Shown here in pieces: positions 59,301-64,000 of a stretch of DNA of 64,000 nucleotides (positions within the stretch are counted from its first letter, which is position 1; every line of letters begins with the position of its first letter). Source of the stretch: Coffea arabica (Eukaryota; Streptophyta; Magnoliopsida; Gentianales; Rubiaceae); the NCBI RefSeq assembly GCF_036785885.1, contig NC_092323.1:2334501-2398500 (forward strand). Reading direction: 5' to 3'. Made by a program: the position numbers and the translations under genes. The notes beneath the pieces are model-generated. The model was given only the letters and a program-made list of their open reading frames with translations. It was not told the origin of the DNA and ran no database searches.

Positions 59301-61993
59301 AAGGAAGACAACATTTTGAACACACAACCTTGTCGTATGATCTAGAATCAAACAATTTGATTGCACCCCCTTCCATTGATACTGCAAAGACAAGACCTTG
59401 TTGATCATATGCAACAGTCGGCCTACCACGTAGACGTAATATTCCCTGAAAGCTACAAGAGTGAGCTCTTATCCCAGTCATGTTTTTATCTGGAAGCGGC
59501 AAAGAAAACATGATGGTAATTTTAAAATGGCTCAGGCACTCGCCAGGGCCAGGGCCTACACATTTAGAGGAATATATTCTATTCATGTAGCTTGTTTATG
59601 CATTTCAGTTTTAATAGAAAATGCTCAATTCCAATGCTTATTTTCAGATAAGGCTCAAAGAAATTTTTTTGTCTTAATTAGAGAAATTTAAGGATACAAA
59701 GTACAGAAAATGAACTTAAAGGTTGAGAAGCGCTCATAATCACAAGGAAAATAGGGATAAAAATTTACCCAGACTAACCTGGCATGCATTTACTCGGAGA
59801 TCCCATATTCGGACAGTGTGATCAAGAGAACCAGACATAAAGCTGTCATTAATAGGAGACATGCACAGTGACACAACCCTGTTGCCAAGTCCAAGCAAAA
59901 GATTGACACAAAAATTAACACTATTGTTACTGGAGTTGAATCCAGAAGAAGTAAAAAAAGGAAGTAAGTGAACGTAAATTATAAACTTCACTGAAAAAGT
60001 TGAAGAACATAAAAGAACTTTAAAAGTAACGAAGATTTTAGACTTTCAACATATTTTACCATACAGCATACACATCCAAAGTAGCAAACAATAATTCGAT
60101 GATACACAAAGTACTTGCAAAGAAAAGTAACAAGTTAACATAGAATGCATATTTACAATCTATCTAACAATTACCTCGCCAAACGTAAGCTAGATCACCA
60201 ATCATTGAGGTTAGACTATAATTGTTTCATTATATCTGCTTTCAAAAGTTACTAGCTCTGTCCCATCCTATTAGTCATGATTTTGATTTTTGAGTACCAA
60301 ATCATTCCTCCTGGTCTGGAAAGGAATTTTTTTTTTTAAAAAAAGACCAACATCTCTATATTACATATGATACAAACTCTAAAAATAAGCATTAAAGTAG
60401 GGCCCTTTTAGGGTTGTAGTAATTTTGCAAAAAAAAAGTGCTTTTGGAGGATAAAAGCACTTTTAATGTGTTTGGCGAGCACTATTCCTTGAATTTTGAA
60501 GTAAAGCTTTTGGATATTAAAGCACTTTTAGCACAAACTCAAATTTGGTGCTTGTATGGCAACTTTTTTTCCAAAAAATGATAATTAATTTTAACAATTT
60601 TATTATAAATTTTGAATTAAATGAAGAGATAAATATGTTTTGGAAATTCGAAATTGCACATTATGAAGTGCAAAAGTACTTATTCAAGTATGCACCCAAA
60701 CAAAATGATTAAGCACTTAATAAGTACTTTGACTAAAAGCTCTACTGCTACTCCAAACGATCCATTTATGTATCAAATTAAATGCTATACAAAACCATTT
60801 CAACATTTAAAAATTCAAAAGCACCAACAAAGTTTGAGTTCAAACGTCTTCTCAATCCATATGCAGATTTAGCATGACAAATAGAACAGGACCAAGGGGT
60901 ACAATCATTATTTCCACTATGGGTACATTAAGAATGGTAAAGTAAATACTAGGGAAAAAGTACTACCTATTCCGTTTTCCTAGGGATAAAATGTAGTATA
61001 CATCTATACCGTGGTCATGTTAACAAACATCTTTTCAAATCAAATGTCGCATGCATAAATGGGATGTTACACTATCATGTTTACAGTGGGAAGCTGCATA
61101 GCCATACCTTTTCTCATGTCCCTTAAAATACCGAAGGCAGCGATTGTCATACATGGATAGGTAGCGCAGAGATTCTGGTAACAAGTTAGTCAAAGATATG
61201 TTCCATACAACTACGTCTGATACATCTCTGGAAGCAGAACAAAATAAAATTACCTCTGGAATCCAAGTTGTATCTTGATGAACATATAACAGAGTTTGAG
61301 TGATGGGTGAAGCATATGCTCTCAGCACCGTGTTTCTTATGGTAGGTGGTCTTCAACAACCTAAAAGTTCAACACAAAACCATCAGAGTAGGAACTCCTT
61401 CCTGTCTGCTAAGGACTGCATAAAAAACTTTTTCATACCTGTAAGGCAAGAAGTAAATGAACTATAGTGGCAGTAAAGATAACTAATCATTCAGGTAAAA
61501 TCTTGGTTTTGCGTAATTCAGAGTGAATATTCTATGTTAATACTCCAAATTTTGAAAAACCAGGAAAAGTTGCACGGCTTGTTTTTTAAAGAGAGACTTA
61601 CTTGCCATTGGCAATGTCATACAGTCTGACCGAATCATCCTCGCTCGCTGTAACCAATAAATCACTTGTCCGATGAAAATCAAGTGAACTTATTTTTCCA
61701 CCCTAAAAAAAGTATGCACGTGGTAAACATCTCAAAGTCAAATCATCCAGCAACTTCTCAGCTTCATAAGCGCAAGAGATTTATTTATGGACTGTCTTCT
61801 AATCAAGCATATCCAATAATTAGAAGCGGCATGGGAATTGAAAACGTTATATCCTGAAGCACTACTATGTACTGTACCGAATCAAACATACACACAAAAA
61901 GGGAGAGAGGATTATGCTTACAAAATCCGAGAATACGGCTGCAACTGCCATACTGCGAACAGTGTCGTCGTTGAGTTCTGGGAGTGACGTCAT
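56313..61993 (-). CDS. WDR82/Swd2-type WD40 protein (COMPASS-associated, S2L/APRF1-like)
   Basis: Ten exons on the minus strand: 61922-61993, 61602-61702, 61254-61360, 61108-61174, 59779-59878, 59329-59445, 59082-59219, 58847-58928, 57928-57977 and 56313-56489. They give 1011 nt, 336 residues, near the family's usual 320-335. Start [15 protein letters not shown]. Repeats include [30 protein letters not shown] and [12 protein letters not shown]. The stretch [20 protein letters not shown] is the hallmark of the family. WDR82/Swd2 links COMPASS H3K4 methylation and polymerase-II termination factors; plant S2La/APRF1 affects flowering. At the exon 3/4 junction the residues read NLDSR|ESLRY where I recall NLDSTGESLRY, possibly a shifted splice border. 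Introns 4 and 9 exceed 1.2 kb and are filled with repeats. A TAGGGTTT motif lies at 62109-62116 upstream. Confidence 0.9.
56567..56980. repeat. Tandem array, about 70-bp unit, in WDR82 intron 9
   Basis: About five or six imperfect units built on CATTAGATCAAGTTTAA, a GTGTCTGAAATTTTT-like word and GAGTGTTAATACCATTTCCC. Adjacent units near 56800-56940 are almost identical, earlier ones more diverged. They lie just inside the last intron. Confidence 0.8.
57325..57745. mobile_element. MITE-like element in WDR82 intron 9
   Basis: Begins GGCTCTGTTTAATAAT and ends TTTTATCAAACACACCC, the weak inverted ends of hAT-like plant MITEs (GTTTAATA / TATCAAAC). The inside is full of TTTAATAAGTGATTT repeats. 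No coding sequence. Confidence 0.55.
60400..60765. mobile_element. MITE-like element in WDR82 intron 4
   Basis: AT-rich block of AAAAGCACTTTTA words with GTGTTTGGCGAGCAC and, at the right, CTCCAAACGATCC. The composition is typical of decayed MITEs (AAGTGCTTTT/AAAGCACTTT). Exact ends uncertain. Confidence 0.45.
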
Positions 61994-62108
61994 CCTGATT
62001 CCGACGCCAGACGGAGAGATGAGGGGTTGGGGGGGAGGGGGAAAGGAATAGCTGCATATTGAAGTCGCGTAGTTTGAAGTACTAATATATGCATTTTTTC
62101 CGTTAAAG

Positions 62109-62116
62109 TAGGGTTT
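62109..62116 (-). promoter_or_regulatory. Telobox-like motif upstream of the WDR82-type gene
   Basis: TAGGGTTT about 115 bp upstream of the ATG, next to an AT run (62117-62136) that could act as a TATA region. Confidence 0.35.
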
Positions 62117-62310
62117 ATATATATATATATATATAGTTAAATTTAAGTCCGTTTGGTTTGTGGGATAACGTAATATTGCATTAATTATCACGTATCATCT
62201 CGAGATGTGGTATTAGTTATCTCGAAATAACTAAGAAATAAGATGATGAAATATAACATAATATGAATTTTAAACTAATTTATTATTACAAATAATATAA
62301 ATTTATACTC

Positions 62311-62578
62311 TCATAATTATGTAACCTTATCCTCGATAATATAACATAAATGGACCAATTTGCACCTAATGCTGACATTACAATATTTGAATTAATTTGC
62401 CCTGCAAGTGACACAAATGCATATTGAATATTATACAACCATTCTCATAATTATGTAACCTTATCCTCAATAATATAACATAAATGGACCAATTTGCACC
62501 TAATGCTGACATTACAATATTTGAATTAATTTGCCTTGCAAGGGACGCAAATGCATATTGAATATTATACAACCATAC
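62311..62578. repeat. Tandem duplication, 134-bp unit
   Basis: Two units starting TCATAATTATGTAACCTTAT at 62311 and 62445, with only a handful of differences (CCTCGAT/CCTCAAT, AAGTGACAC/AAGGGACGC). Intergenic, with no coding sense in either frame. Confidence 0.85.
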
Positions 62579-62604
62579 TCTCACATAATAATATAATAAT
62601 AAAA

Positions 62605-64000
62605 GGACTAAATTGCTCTTATTAGACAAATTCTACATAAATACAAAATCTTATAAATTGGATTTCACGATTGAGGGTTTCAACAAGTTCAAGATTGCTC
62701 AAAGAAATATTTTCTATATTGGCTTAAGTTTGGTTCATTTAGGATTGTAATTGAGTGGTAAACATAAAAATAAAAATAAAAATAAAAATAAAATAATAAA
62801 AATATTGAATTTTCTTATTTGTATTTTTTAAAAATAATCGAGCTTTCCCTTTCTGTCTCTCTCTTTCCCTCGTCTTTCTAATTTTTTTCAATATTAATAA
62901 GATTACAAAGAAAAAAGAAATTAATATTTTTATTTATTTTCCTTGATACTAAAGATGAGAACAACCTCTCTAAATTTTTTTATTATTTTTATTGTACAAA
63001 GAGGAATGCACTTTCTTCTAAAAAATGTTAAGTTGGTTTAATAGTGGAATAAATTGCCTAAAAATTAATTTTTAACTTGCTAAGTTGGTTTAATTGCGGA
63101 ATAAGTTGTCTAAAAATTAACTCTAAGAGAACTGATAATAAGAACATAGTTTACGATGATAAAGTGATAATAAATTTAAGAGTTAAACATGTTTTTTCAC
63201 TTGAATTAACAAATTTCGTTAAGTTTGATTGTTAATCTTGAAGGTAAAGTGATTAAAAAATAATATTAAAAGGGAAATCGATATTAACGTCAAACATTAA
63301 AGGTATAGAGTGATAACAATCATTCAAACAATTACCTGTTGATTATGGATGGAGTAAATCAAGACAATTTTCCCATTGTAATTAAAGGTATGTGAGGAAT
63401 TTCAAAAAGTGATACTGTGTATTTAAACTGTACAATGAATCTGTTTTTTTATATATTGTACAGATATTTATCCTAAGTCTTCCTACCAACTTCAATAAAG
63501 AAATAGAAAATTTCACTATTTTGTAATTAATTCCTTTGTTGTAATTGATTTGTTATTACGTATTCTTTTATTTTCATTTTTCCTTAAAATATGTGTACAA
63601 ATAGAGTGTGCCTTATCCATTAGCATTTGGATTGCTAAATTATTCAAAATATTGGATTGTGTTTTATTTGGAATATTTTAACTGTAGCACTTTTTGTGAT
63701 GTGATGTGTGTGAGATAAAAAGGTAATTGGGAAGATAAAAAGGTGTATTGGAAATTGTAATGATGATGTAAACAGATAAAATTGGGGAAATAAAACACAA
63801 TCCAAACAAACCAAAATATTTCACTTGTATCATAAACACATTTTCAATCAAATTTTTTATATTTTCAATTATTTTTTATTTCACATATATTACATCACAA
63901 AAAGTGCTATAGTAATTATTTCAAATAATACTCTATCCAAACATACCATTTTTACATCAAAACGTAAAAATAATAATAGTAGTAAGAGGCCTAAAATAAA
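62605..64000. other. Repeat-rich intergenic right edge
   Basis: Contains a dispersed repeat shared with 52143-52325 (62605-62745), an AAAAT microsatellite near 62766, a 52-bp tandem pair (63029-63121, TAAGTTGGTTTAAT...) and a nested or paired TTTGGATTG MITE (about 63619-63950) with ends ATTTGGATTGC and CAATCCAAACAAACC. No gene seen. Confidence 0.55.

Noticed and set aside
1-64000. CRISPR arrays, tRNA/rRNA genes, LTR elements
   Set aside because: None seen; the only tRNA-like pol III boxes lie inside SINEs with poly-A tails.

Overview
This window is nuclear DNA of a flowering plant, almost certainly a eudicot. The genes are plant-specific or plant-type (LHT amino-acid transporter, GTE bromodomain factor, LOB-domain factor, oleosin). 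They have short exons with GT-AG introns in AT-rich DNA, and the intergenic space holds MITEs, tRNA-derived SINEs with clear target-site duplications and Helitron 3' ends. I could not identify the species. No tRNA or rRNA gene, CRISPR array or LTR element was recognised.

Layout. (1) Positions 1-6865 and 25100-31964 are a huge inverted repeat (x pairs with 31965-x). It looked identical wherever I compared it, and each arm carries a complete eight-exon LHT1-type transporter gene. (2) The 18.2 kb spacer has an AT-rich left flank with a Helitron 3' end, a GTE8-type BET bromodomain gene (10690-15014, +), a TLC-domain membrane protein gene (17563-18315, +) and a SINE/MITE-rich right flank (19.3-25.1 kb). 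(3) Just right of the repeat, on the minus strand, lies an intact chimeric gene (32150-35609). Its first half is Pescadillo (PES, ribosome biogenesis); in the middle of its last exon it switches in frame to a sequence resembling the C-terminal part of a plant ankyrin-repeat protein. The PES BRCT domain is lost. (4) A CDT2/DTL-type WD40 gene (36878-40663, +), a substrate receptor of CUL4-DDB1, has two E2F-like sites in its promoter and a PIP-box-like C-terminus. (5) From 40.7 to 45.4 kb is intergenic DNA with MITE hairpins. (6) A LOB-domain gene close to LBD25 (46728-47249, +) follows. (7) A decayed oleosin fragment (about 51.74-51.86 kb) lies 1.6 kb upstream of an intact oleosin gene (53460-53969, +) with a seed-type promoter. 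(8) A Helitron with internal duplications ends at 56210, next to a WDR82/Swd2-type (S2L/APRF1-like) WD40 gene on the minus strand (56313-61993). (9) The right edge (62.1-64 kb) is repeat-rich intergenic DNA.

The genes do not form one pathway. Several are nuclear growth and cell-cycle functions: BET reader, PES, CDT2 and the COMPASS-associated WDR82. Candidate telobox (TAGGGTTT) motifs lie near the starts of PES, GTE, LBD and WDR82. The two most unusual items are the near-perfect inverted duplication of the LHT locus and the PES-ankyrin fusion, only about 190 bp apart. The duplication must be separated from an assembly artefact before it is interpreted. All spliced models were built by hand from splice signals and frame; each multi-exon CDS below closes exactly in frame.
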